11,840 nucleotides of DNA, taken from Paracoccaceae bacterium (GTDB taxonomy: Bacteria > Pseudomonadota > Alphaproteobacteria > Rhodobacterales > Rhodobacteraceae). The notes below the pieces were generated by a model that was not told where the DNA came from, did not search any database, and saw nothing but the letters and a program-made list of their open reading frames with translations. The DNA is taken from assembly GCA_012036325.1 (NCBI GenBank), contig JAAUPC010000073.1:1-11840 (forward strand), given 5' to 3'. Positions 1 to 6,471 of the stretch are shown here, piece after piece. Each line of letters opens with the position of its first letter. Positions within the stretch are counted from its first letter, which is position 1. A program made the translations under genes and the position numbers.

Positions 1-40
1 TGGAGTATTTGCAAAAAGAGCAAGACACAGGCGGGAAAGC
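1..40. repeat. Possible edge of a Rhodobacterales-type dispersed intergenic repeat
   Basis: The first bases read TGGAGTATTTGCAAAAAGAG. From memory this resembles the A/T-richer tail of short intergenic repeats that occur many times in Rhodobacteraceae genomes (variants of CCGGAGTATTTGG). It directly follows the 3' end of the DUF1499-like gene. Only one edge is inside the window, so neither copy number nor full length can be judged. A genome-wide count of GGAGTATTTG in intergenic positions would decide this. Confidence 0.3.
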
Positions 41-62
41 CAATCCGTCAGCCGCGCCGTCG

Positions 63-497
63 TTAACGCCCAGATCCTGAACTGCCAAAGCGCAGGCGGG
101 CAAAAAGGCGCAGCTCGCTTGTTGCCACATCGTGGGTGATCGCGTCTGCGGTGGTGTAATCGGGAAAACCCCATAGCGCCGATCTGGTGACCCAGGTGAT
201 CCGCCCCTCCTCCGGGCTGCCCGCCAGCCGCGTGGTGCGGGGGGTGGCCAGGGCAATTTCATCCAGCCGTGCCAGGGCCGCAGGGCCCGCACCCAACACC
301 TCAACCCAGGCCACGGCGCCGCCGGGCATGGCGATGATCTTGCGCTCAGATTCCAGGGGCGACAGGGCCAAAGCCCCTGCGGCGGAAAGCGCTTCGGTCG
401 GATCCGCGTGCCAGCGCGCGGCATCCGTCGGCGCAAGGCGCACATAGGCGGCAAAGGCCAGCAGCGTGGCCGCAATCAAGAGAAGGGCATAGGTCAT
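63..497 (-). CDS. DUF1499-like membrane-anchored protein, probably frameshifted at its C terminus
   Basis: This is a small protein of 144 residues as read. It starts with a hydrophobic segment (residues about 2-19, ALLLIAATLLAFAAYV) that should anchor it in the inner membrane, with the rest outside. The later part carries the pattern typical of DUF1499 proteins: ITWVTRS, then GFPDY, then LRLFARLRFG. Family function is unknown. I chose the ATG at 495-497 because AAGGTGAG lies 7 bases upstream (505-512), overlapping the stop codon of the preceding ureohydrolase gene; an in-frame start at 527 would overlap that gene. The two genes are therefore probably co-transcribed and translationally coupled. 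The reading frame ends in GSSGSGR, but removing one base of the CC pair at 76-77 gives RFGSSDLGVN, the expected family ending, so the annotated C terminus is probably wrong. Confidence 0.7.
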   Translation of the reverse strand: MTYALLLIAATLLAFAAYVRLAPTDAARWHADPTEALSAAGALALSPLESERKIIAMPGGAVAWVEVLGAGPAALARLDEIALATPRTTRLAGSPEEGRITWVTRSALWGFPDYTTADAITHDVATSELRLFARLRFGSSGSGR

Positions 498-505
498 GCG
501 GCGTC

Positions 506-1472
506 TCACCTTTGTGTCCGGGCCCAATGGTAAAGACAGATCAGCTCATACCCGACATGTGCGCCCGCAATCGCGGTGGCACCTGTGGTGTCATAGGGGG
601 GCGAGACTTCAACGATATCTCCGCCAACCATGTTGATCCCCGCCAGATCACGCAGGGCCGCCGCCGCCTGCCAGCCGTGGAGGCCCCCCCAGACCGGGGT
701 CCCGGTGCCGGGTGCTGCGGACGGGTCAAGGCAGTCGATGTCGAAGGTGACATAGGTTGGCTGATCGCCAACGATGTCGCGGGCCTTGGCCACCGCCGCC
801 GCGACGCCTTTTTCATGCACCTCACGCGCGTCGATGACATGGACGCCAAGGTAATCTTCCGTCGTGGTGCGGATGCCGATCTGGACGGACCGTTTCGGAT
901 CAACGATCCCGGTCTTCACCGCCTTGTAAAGCATGGTGCCGTGGTCGATCCGGGTCAGGTCGTCATCGGGCCAAAGGTCGGAATGGGGCGTCGAAATGGA
1001 TGACGCCGAGGGGGCCGAACTTTTCAGCATAGGCCTTCAGGATCGGATAGGTGATGTAATGGTCACCGCCCAAGGTGATGGTCCCGGCCCCGGCCTGCAG
1101 GATACCCCGGATATGGGCGGTCAGCGTATCGGGGAAGTCCGACACCTTGGCATAGTCAAAGGCGCAGTCGCCGTAGTCGATGACGCTCATCTCCTCCAAT
1201 GGGTTCGTGGGCCAGCCATAGGGAGGATCATAGGGCATGAGGGCGGACGCCTCACGGATCGCGCGGGGGCCAAAGCGGGTGCCGGCGCGGTGCGTCACCG
1301 CCTGATCGAAGGGCACGCCGGTGATCACAAGGTCCACCCCGGTCAGGTCCTTGGTATAGGTCCGGCGCAGGAAACTTGTCGCCCCGCCGAACGCGTTTTC
1401 AAAGGCATAGCCACGCAGGCCCTTGCGGGTGAAGGCAGTGTCAACTACGGATTTGGCATCTTCCAGGGCCAT
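506..1472 (-). pseudogene. speB: Agmatinase-type ureohydrolase, split by one extra base in the metal motif
   Basis: Two overlapping minus-strand reading frames together encode a full ureohydrolase (arginase/agmatinase superfamily), a cytoplasmic di-manganese enzyme that removes urea from agmatine or a similar guanidino compound. The first frame carries TGVPFDQAVTHRAGTRFGPR and GGDHYITYP; the second carries HSDLWPDDD, the metal motif TFDIDCLDP, and GTGTPVWGG. The break lies in a GGGG run at 985-988 (plus strand): deleting one G restores FDAHSD, the DAHxD metal motif. Corrected length is about 321 residues, normal for the family. I prefer the ATG at 1472 (MALEDAK), preceded by GGGGGA, over the ATG at 1484, which has no ribosome site. 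It lies downstream of a class III aminotransferase and 8 bases before the DUF1499-like gene. Guanidinobutyrase is an alternative substrate assignment. The insertion is either a sequencing error or a true inactivation. Confidence 0.85.
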
Positions 1473-1572
1473 CATGTCCCCCATGGCAAGCGCTATCGTT
1501 CTGGGACCGGAGACCGCGCGGATCCGTCAAGGCGCAGCAGTACGGACCGGCCCGCCAGTGTCAAGCCGCGGC

Positions 1573-2979
1573 TTAGCCCAACTTGTGGCCTTCACGGACC
1601 AGCTCATCCGTGACCTGGCGGATTGCGCGCTCTAGCACTTCGGCCACGAAATCGGCCTGCGCTTCGGTGATGACCAGGGGCGGCGACATCACGTTCAGAT
1701 GGCCCAGCGGACGCACCATGAGCCCCATCGCCTCGGCCGCGTTCGAGATGCGCTTGCTTTCGTTCGCCTCGTCGGGCAGCACGGCCTTGGTTTCCTTGTC
1801 GGCCACGTTTTCGACGCAGACCATCAACTTCCTGCCGCGCACATCGCCGACCAGCGGCAGGTCGGCCAGTTCACTTATCCGTTTCTCAAAGTAAGCGCCG
1901 ACCCTGGTCGCGTTGCCGAGAAGATCCTCACGCTCGATGATCTCGATGTTCTTCAGCGCCACGGCCGAAGCAACGGGATGCCCGGCATAGGTGAACCCAC
2001 TGGTGAACCAGCGCGCGCCCCCTTCCGCCATCACGTCCCAGATCCGGTCCGAGAACAAAAGCGCCCCCATCGGCACATAGCCCGAGGTCAGCCCTTTTGC
2101 CGTGCAGATCATGTCCGGCTGTACGCCGAATTCGTCCCATGAGGCGAACCAGTGCCCCAGCCGCCCGAAGGCCGTGACCACCTCATCCGCGATGAACAAG
2201 ATGTCATGGCGCTGGCACAGTTCCCACATGCGTTTGAGGTAGCCCTCCGGCGGCACGATGACCCCGCCACTGGCCTGGATCGGCTCGGCGATGAAGGCAC
2301 CGATCCGGTCGGCACCGACGCGGGTGATCAGCGCCTGAAACTCGGCGATCAGCCAGTCGCAGAAGGCCGCTTCGGTCATATGGGCGGGGCGGCGGTAGGG
2401 GTCGGGCACCGACAGATGCCAGATGCCATCGGTCTTGTAGCGAAACTCCTCCACCCGGTCGCCGGGGCGCTTGCCCACCGATTGCGACAGATAGGTGGAC
2501 CCATGGTAGGACTGGTTCCGCGCCACGATCCCCTGCTTTTTCGGCCGGCCCATCGCGTGCTGGTAATACCCCGCCATCCGCACCGCGGATTCCACCGCCG
2601 TCGATCCGCCCGTGGTGAAATGCACCCGGTTGAGGTCCCCCGGCGCCAGTTCCGCCAGCCGCGCCGCCAGCCGGGCCGAGGGTTCGTTGGTCATGTCGAC
2701 AAAGGTGTTCGAAAAGGCCAGCCGTTCCGCCTGATCCGCCATCGCCAGCGCCATCTCGCGGCGACCAAGCCCGATGTTGGTGCACCACAGGCCCCCAACC
2801 GCATCAAAATAGCGCCGCCCGTCGGCATCCCACAGCCAGCAGCCTTCGCCCTTGGCGATGACCAGGGCCCCTTCCCGCTCAAAACTGCCGAACTGCGTCC
2901 AGGGATGCAGTGCATGCTCCAGGTCCATCGCCCAAAGATCGGCCGCTGACGGCAGGGACAAGGCAAGCACTGAGGGCAT
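1573..2979 (-). CDS. Class III PLP-dependent omega-aminotransferase (putrescine/diamine type likely)
   Basis: A 468-residue cytoplasmic, fold-type I aminotransferase that moves an amino group from an omega-amine to a keto acid, usually pyruvate. Visible landmarks in order: TTGGSTAVE (122-130, phosphate cup), QSYHGSTY (156-163, the YHG loop), AEPIQASGGV (231-240), FIADEVVTAFGR with PLP-binding Asp265, and TAKGLTSGYVP with the Schiff-base lysine Lys295. Length fits the roughly 450-residue omega-aminotransferase subgroup. The ATG at 2979 has GGAG at 2986-2989, 6 bases upstream; Met18 is a less likely start. The neighbouring agmatinase-type gene (87-100 bases downstream, depending on its start) makes putrescine:pyruvate aminotransferase (SpuC-like) a reasonable guess, but this family includes beta-alanine and other amine transaminases and the exact substrate cannot be read from sequence. 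The key residues I looked for are present and the frame is intact. Confidence 0.88.
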   Translation of the reverse strand: MPSVLALSLPSAADLWAMDLEHALHPWTQFGSFEREGALVIAKGEGCWLWDADGRRYFDAVGGLWCTNIGLGRREMALAMADQAERLAFSNTFVDMTNEPSARLAARLAELAPGDLNRVHFTTGGSTAVESAVRMAGYYQHAMGRPKKQGIVARNQSYHGSTYLSQSVGKRPGDRVEEFRYKTDGIWHLSVPDPYRRPAHMTEAAFCDWLIAEFQALITRVGADRIGAFIAEPIQASGGVIVPPEGYLKRMWELCQRHDILFIADEVVTAFGRLGHWFASWDEFGVQPDMICTAKGLTSGYVPMGALLFSDRIWDVMAEGGARWFTSGFTYAGHPVASAVALKNIEIIEREDLLGNATRVGAYFEKRISELADLPLVGDVRGRKLMVCVENVADKETKAVLPDEANESKRISNAAEAMGLMVRPLGHLNVMSPPLVITEAQADFVAEVLERAIRQVTDELVREGHKLG

Positions 2980-3121
2980 CTTTTACTCCGGCGACAGACA
3001 TGCAAACCTAGCATTTTGACCATGGCTTGCCAGCCCGACGTGGCACAAGGACCCAAGCCCCAAAGGCTAGCGGTCCAGCGCACCCTCGGGGCGATGGGTA
3101 GCGTCTTGCGGCGGATTTTCA

Positions 3122-3153
3122 GCCCATGGGCCGGACGGGAACGATTCGTCCCC
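3122..3153. other. Small inverted repeats in the M20-aminotransferase gap
   Basis: The 213-base gap between the M20 stop and the aminotransferase start contains a perfect 10-bp palindrome GCCCATGGGC (3122-3131), followed by an imperfect inverted repeat around GGGAACGATTCGTCCC. There is no T-run after either on the minus strand, so neither is a convincing intrinsic terminator. No gene is visible in the gap. The aminotransferase promoter probably lies here, but I see no strong -35/-10 pair. Confidence 0.25.
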
Positions 3154-3192
3154 GATCTGGCGACAAAGCCGGAAGTTCGGAAAGCGGCCGCC

Positions 3193-4356
3193 TCAGGCGA
3201 CCGGCTGCGCCCGTTCCACCAGCCGCGCGAAGAAGCTGGCGCCGATCGGCGCAGCCTCATCGTTGAAGTCATAGGCCGCGTGGTGCAGCCCGGCCCCGGG
3301 ACCGGTGCCCAGGAAGAGATAGGCCCCCGGCCGCGCCTCCAGCATGTAGCTGAAATCTTCCGACCCCATCTCGCGATTGGCCCGCGCATCCACCGCGTCG
3401 AACCCCACCACGTCGCGCGCGACCTCGGCGGCAAACTCGGTCTCATCCTCGTGGTTGATGGTGGCGGGATAGCCCCAGTCGTAATCCACCCGCGCCGTCA
3501 CGCCATAGGCTGCGGCGTGACCTTCGACAATCTCATGGAACCGCTTCTTCAACAGCGCCCGCACATCCGGCTTGAAGCAGCGGATCGTGGCGCAGAACAT
3601 CGCTTCTTCCGGAATGATGTTGCTGGCCGTGCCAGTGTGGATCTGCGTGACCGAAATCACCGCCTCTTCCAGCGCATACACATTGCGCGGGATGATCGTC
3701 TGGATCGCCTGCACCATGCCGACCACGGCCACCACCGGGTCCACGCATTCATGCGGCGTCGCCCCATGCCCGCCCTTGCCAGTGATATAGACAAAGGCCG
3801 TGTCCACCGATGCCATCAGCGGCCCGGGCGTGGTGTTGAAATGCCCGAAAGGCACGTTCGGCGCGTTGTGGATACCGTAGACCTGACTGATCCCGAAGCG
3901 GTCCATCATGCCTTCCTGCACCATCACCTGACCACCGCCGCCATCCTCTTCCGCCGGCTGGAAGATCAGCGCCACCGCTGCCCGTCGAATTCGCGTCTCG
4001 GCCAAATATTTCGCCGCCCCCAGCAGCATTGTCACATGCCCGTCATGCCCGCAGGCATGCATCTTGCCGGGAACGGTACTCGCGTGGGGCGCGCCGGTGA
4101 TCTCTTGAATCGGCAGCGCATCCATGTCGGCACGAAGACCGATCACCGGGCCGTCGGTCCGCCCCTTGATCAAAGCCACGATCCCGGTCTTGGCAATCCC
4201 GGCATGGATTTCATCCACCCCGATCTCGCGCAGACGGTCGGCGATGAAAGCCGCCGTCTGGTGACACTCGAACGCCAGTTCCGGATGCCGGTGCAAATGC
4301 TGTCGCCACCCCTTCATTTCCTCGGCATATGAGGCGATACGGTTCAGAACGGGCAT
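3193..4356 (-). CDS. M20 family metallo-amidohydrolase (hippurate hydrolase/IAA-amino acid hydrolase type)
   Basis: A 387-residue di-zinc (or manganese) M20D-type amidohydrolase, probably cytoplasmic, which cleaves N-acyl amino acids or similar amides. Visible motifs: RHPEL (24-28), LRADMDALP (74-82), MHACGHDGH (99-107, with Cys102, His104 and the following Asp), QPAEEDGGGG (133-142, catalytic/metal Glu136-137), GIHNAP (161-166) and a late GSEDFSYML. Length is normal for this group. I chose the ATG at 4354-4356 rather than a longer frame reaching 4548 because AAGGAG lies 6 bases upstream (4363-4368) and the extra N-terminal residues lack family character and would run into mazG on the other strand. 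It is first in a leftward series with the aminotransferase and ureohydrolase, 213 bases from the next gene. It is divergent from mazG. Natural substrate is not readable from the sequence. Confidence 0.88.
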   Translation of the reverse strand: MPVLNRIASYAEEMKGWRQHLHRHPELAFECHQTAAFIADRLREIGVDEIHAGIAKTGIVALIKGRTDGPVIGLRADMDALPIQEITGAPHASTVPGKMHACGHDGHVTMLLGAAKYLAETRIRRAAVALIFQPAEEDGGGGQVMVQEGMMDRFGISQVYGIHNAPNVPFGHFNTTPGPLMASVDTAFVYITGKGGHGATPHECVDPVVAVVGMVQAIQTIIPRNVYALEEAVISVTQIHTGTASNIIPEEAMFCATIRCFKPDVRALLKKRFHEIVEGHAAAYGVTARVDYDWGYPATINHEDETEFAAEVARDVVGFDAVDARANREMGSEDFSYMLEARPGAYLFLGTGPGAGLHHAAYDFNDEAAPIGASFFARLVERAQPVA

Positions 4357-4379
4357 GGCAGACTCCTTCAGGCGTGCCC

Positions 4380-4389
4380 TTTGATCAAA
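4380..4389. promoter_or_regulatory. Palindrome TTTGATCAAA in the divergent M20/mazG promoter region
   Basis: A perfect 10-bp palindrome sits near the middle of the 55-base gap between the divergent M20 and mazG starts. It is A/T-rich compared with the flanks and placed where an operator or overlapping promoter elements could be. It does not match the FNR pattern (TTGAT-N4-ATCAA), because the half-sites abut without the spacer. A chance palindrome is possible. Confidence 0.3.
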
Positions 4390-4411
4390 TCGCAAATCTC
4401 CGGTGGCCGCA

Positions 4412-5239
4412 ATGACCGATCCCCGCCTTGACCGCGACAGAAACAACGCTTCAGACAGCGGCATCGACCGCCTGCTTGCCATCATGGCCGCCTTGCGTGA
4501 CCCGGCCACCGGCTGTCCCTGGGACATCGAACAGACCTTCGCCACCATTGCGCCCTACACGCTGGAAGAAGCGCATGAGGTCGCCGACGCCATCGACCGC
4601 CAGGCCTGGGGCGAGTTGAAAGGGGAACTTGGCGACCTCCTCTTCCAGACCGTCTACCATGCGCAAATGGCGGCTGAGGCGGGGCACTTCACCTTCGCCG
4701 AGGTTGTCGAAACGATCTCGGACAAGATGATCGCCCGCCACCCGCATGTCTTTGGCACCGAGTCGCGGACCAAGACCGCCGACCAGCAAACCAAGGACTG
4801 GGAGGCGCAGAAGGCCCGTGAACGCGGAACCGCCCGCACGCTTGACGGCGTGGCCCGCGCCCTGCCCGCCCTGACCCGCGCCGTGAAACTGCAAAACCGC
4901 GCGGCAAGGGTCGGCTTCGACTGGCCCTCAACCGATCAGGTCCTCGACAAGCTGGTGGAAGAGGCGCGCGAGGTGGTGGAAGCCCGCGACACCCTGACCC
5001 AAGACGCCCTGACCGAGGAAATCGGCGACCTCTTCTTCGTCATGGCTAACCTCGCGCGGCACCTGAAGGTCGACCCAGAAGCCGCCCTGCGCGCCGCCAA
5101 CCAGAAATTCACCCGCCGCTTCGCCCGGATCGAGGACTGGCTGGCCGAAGGTGGAAAGACCCCAACTGACAGCGACCTGAACGAAATGGACAGCCTTTGG
5201 AACCGCGCCAAGGCTGAGGAAAAGGCCAACAAAGCCTGA
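4412..5239 (+). CDS. mazG: Nucleoside triphosphate pyrophosphohydrolase MazG
   Basis: A 275-residue cytoplasmic house-cleaning enzyme that hydrolyses (d)NTPs to the monophosphate and pyrophosphate. It has the two-repeat layout of the E. coli-type enzyme (about 263 residues). The first MazG domain shows GCPWDIEQTF (34-43), the magnesium-binding LEEAHEV (Glu52, Glu53, Glu56) and GELGDLLFQ (Glu72, Asp75). RHPHVFG follows, and the second domain has LVEEAREVVEA and EEIGDLFFVMANLARHL. I chose ATG 4412; a GTG three codons earlier (4403) is possible, but GGTGG at 4402-4406 suits the ATG as a weak ribosome site. It stands alone on the plus strand, divergent from the M20 gene and followed by a 140-base gap with its own promoter for the next gene. 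No missing key residues were seen. Confidence 0.95.
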   Translation: MTDPRLDRDRNNASDSGIDRLLAIMAALRDPATGCPWDIEQTFATIAPYTLEEAHEVADAIDRQAWGELKGELGDLLFQTVYHAQMAAEAGHFTFAEVVETISDKMIARHPHVFGTESRTKTADQQTKDWEAQKARERGTARTLDGVARALPALTRAVKLQNRAARVGFDWPSTDQVLDKLVEEAREVVEARDTLTQDALTEEIGDLFFVMANLARHLKVDPEAALRAANQKFTRRFARIEDWLAEGGKTPTDSDLNEMDSLWNRAKAEEKANKA

Positions 5240-5261
5240 GCTGCCATTCTATGTCTTCAAC

Positions 5262-5299
5262 TATCCCCGCCGGAGGCTCCGCCTTCTCCGCAAAAAGGC
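5262..5299. repeat. Possible copy of a Rhodobacterales GCCTCCGGCGGGGATA-type intergenic repeat
   Basis: On the minus strand this stretch reads GGCGGAGCCTCCGGCGGGG followed by ATAG. From memory, GCCTCCGGCGGGGATA is a short sequence seen many times between genes in Rhodobacteraceae. It contains a small hairpin (CGGAG-G-CTCCG). It lies between the mazG stop and the promoter of the iron-binding-protein gene. The assignment is recall-based; counting the motif in the complete genome would settle it. Confidence 0.35.
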
Positions 5300-5314
5300 T
5301 GACTAATTCACTCA
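5300..5314. promoter_or_regulatory. Candidate iron-responsive operator (TGA-N9-TCA)
   Basis: TGACTAATTCACTCA matches the TGA-N9-TCA layout known for iron-responsive operators (IRO boxes) of RirA in rhizobia; a related Iron-Rhodo-box linked to IscR-type regulators has been predicted for Rhodobacterales. The outer halves TGACTAA and TGAGTGA agree at 5 of 7 positions. It ends 5 bases upstream of the -35 element of a ferric-iron-binding-protein gene, a sensible location for iron control. The regulator itself is not in the window. Confidence 0.5.
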
Positions 5315-5319
5315 ACCTC

Positions 5320-5348
5320 TTGACCCTAGCAAAACAGTCAGGTTTATA
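5320..5348 (+). promoter_or_regulatory. Sigma70-type promoter for the iron-binding-protein gene
   Basis: TTGACC (5320-5325) and TTTATA (5343-5348) are separated by 17 bases, close to the housekeeping consensus. This would start transcription near 5355, leaving a short leader with a strong ribosome site AAAGGAG (5367-5373) 6 bases before the ATG at 5380. Confidence 0.6.
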
Positions 5349-5379
5349 GCCCGCATAAACCCGACCAAAGGAGTCAGCC

Positions 5380-6378
5380 ATGCTGCGCCTCACCACCCTC
5401 GCCCTTCTCGCCTGTACCACCCCGGTCCTTGCGCAAGAGATCAACGTCTATTCCCACCGCCAGCCCGAGCTGATCCAGCCCCTGGTCGATGCCTTCACCG
5501 CCGAGACCGGCATCAAGGTCAACGTGGCCTTCGTCGACAAGGGCATGGCCGAGCGTCTGGTGGCCGAGGGTGACCGCTCCCCGGCTGACCTCGTCCTTAC
5601 CGTCGACATCGCCCGGCTGATGCAGATCGTCGAGGCAGGTGTGACGCAGCCCGTGCAGTCCGACGTGCTTGAGGCGAACATCCCCGAAACCCTGCGCGAT
5701 CCCGGTGACCAGTGGTTCGGCCTCACCGCCCGCGCCCGCATCGTCTATGCCTCGAAGGACCGCGTCGCACCGGGTGAGGTGACGACCTACGAAGACCTCG
5801 CCTCAGACAAATGGAAAGGCCGCCTCTGCACCCGTTCGGGCCTCCATGACTACAACGTCGCCCTCCTCGGTGCGGTCATCGCCCACCATGGCGAGGAAAC
5901 CGCCACCGCCTGGGCCGAGGGGCTGAAGGCCAACCTCGCCCGCAAACCCGATGGCGGCGACCGTGACCAGGTCAAGGCCATCGCCGCCGGGGAATGCGAC
6001 ATCGCCCTTGGCAACACCTACTACATGGGCCAGATGCTCGCCGACCCCGAACAGGTGCCCGCCGCCGAAAGCGTCAACATCATCTTCCCGACCTTCGAAA
6101 ACGGCGGCACGCACCTCAACATCTCGGGTGTCGCCATGACCAAATCCGCCCCGAACCAGGAAAACGCCCTGCGTTTCATGGAATGGCTCTCCTCCGACGC
6201 GGCCCAGAAGATCTATGCCGAGACGAACCACGAATACCCCGTCAAGCCCGGCGTCGAACGCTCTGCCCTCGTCGCCAGCTGGGGGGAGTTCACGCCCGAC
6301 ACCCTCCCGCTGTCCGACATCGCCGCCCAACGCCCCGCCGCGGTGAAGATCATGGAAACCGTCAACTTCGACGGCTGA
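5380..6378 (+). CDS. Periplasmic Fe(3+) ABC-transporter substrate-binding protein (FutA/FbpA type)
   Basis: A 332-residue secreted binding protein for ferric iron uptake. Residues 1-18 form a Sec signal peptide (MLRLTTLALLACTTPVLA, cleavage before Gln19). The mature protein begins INVYSHRQPELIQPL, the usual start of FutA-type proteins (Tyr24 in the strand where an iron ligand often sits), and holds the paired tyrosines NTYYMGQML (Tyr214-Tyr215), the typical iron ligands of the FbpA/FutA group. Two cysteines (150, 206) may form a disulfide in the periplasm. Length is normal. The start is supported by AAAGGAG at a 6-base distance and a good promoter. No permease or ATPase gene lies beside it; the next gene is a nucleoside hydrolase, so the protein must use transporter parts encoded elsewhere. 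Iron repression is likely from the TGA-N9-TCA box upstream. Family call is firm; metal preference is inferred. Confidence 0.9.
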   Translation: MLRLTTLALLACTTPVLAQEINVYSHRQPELIQPLVDAFTAETGIKVNVAFVDKGMAERLVAEGDRSPADLVLTVDIARLMQIVEAGVTQPVQSDVLEANIPETLRDPGDQWFGLTARARIVYASKDRVAPGEVTTYEDLASDKWKGRLCTRSGLHDYNVALLGAVIAHHGEETATAWAEGLKANLARKPDGGDRDQVKAIAAGECDIALGNTYYMGQMLADPEQVPAAESVNIIFPTFENGGTHLNISGVAMTKSAPNQENALRFMEWLSSDAAQKIYAETNHEYPVKPGVERSALVASWGEFTPDTLPLSDIAAQRPAAVKIMETVNFDG

Positions 6379-6387
6379 CCCCAAACC

Positions 6388-6412
6388 GGCCCGCCCTCAC
6401 CCGGGGCGGGCC
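6388..6412 (+). terminator. Strong GC hairpin between the iron-binding-protein and nucleoside hydrolase genes
   Basis: A perfect 9-bp stem GGCCCGCCC/GGGCGGGCC with a 7-base loop lies 9 bases after the stop codon of the binding-protein gene. No U-run follows (the next bases are ACCCTCCCTC), so it may act as an inefficient terminator or as an mRNA 3'-end stabiliser that lowers expression of the downstream gene rather than as a full stop. Confidence 0.5.
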
Positions 6413-6471
6413 ACCCTCCCTCTGGACAAATCCGCACGGCCACCGTCTCCTGCCGGAAAAGGGAGTCGCCC

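Noticed and set aside
1537..1564. TTGACA at 1564-1559 (minus strand) as a promoter for the ureohydrolase gene
   Set aside because: The -35 is perfect, but the hexamer 17 bases downstream is TACTGC, too poor a -10 to call; it may also be chance.
2152..2949. 265-codon plus-strand frame opposite the aminotransferase
   Set aside because: Shadow of a gene with all PLP motifs intact; no ribosome site or family-like sequence.
3016..4332. 438-codon plus-strand frame opposite the M20 gene
   Set aside because: Rich in Arg/His/Pro and without any family motif; it is the antisense shadow of the firmly identified amidohydrolase.
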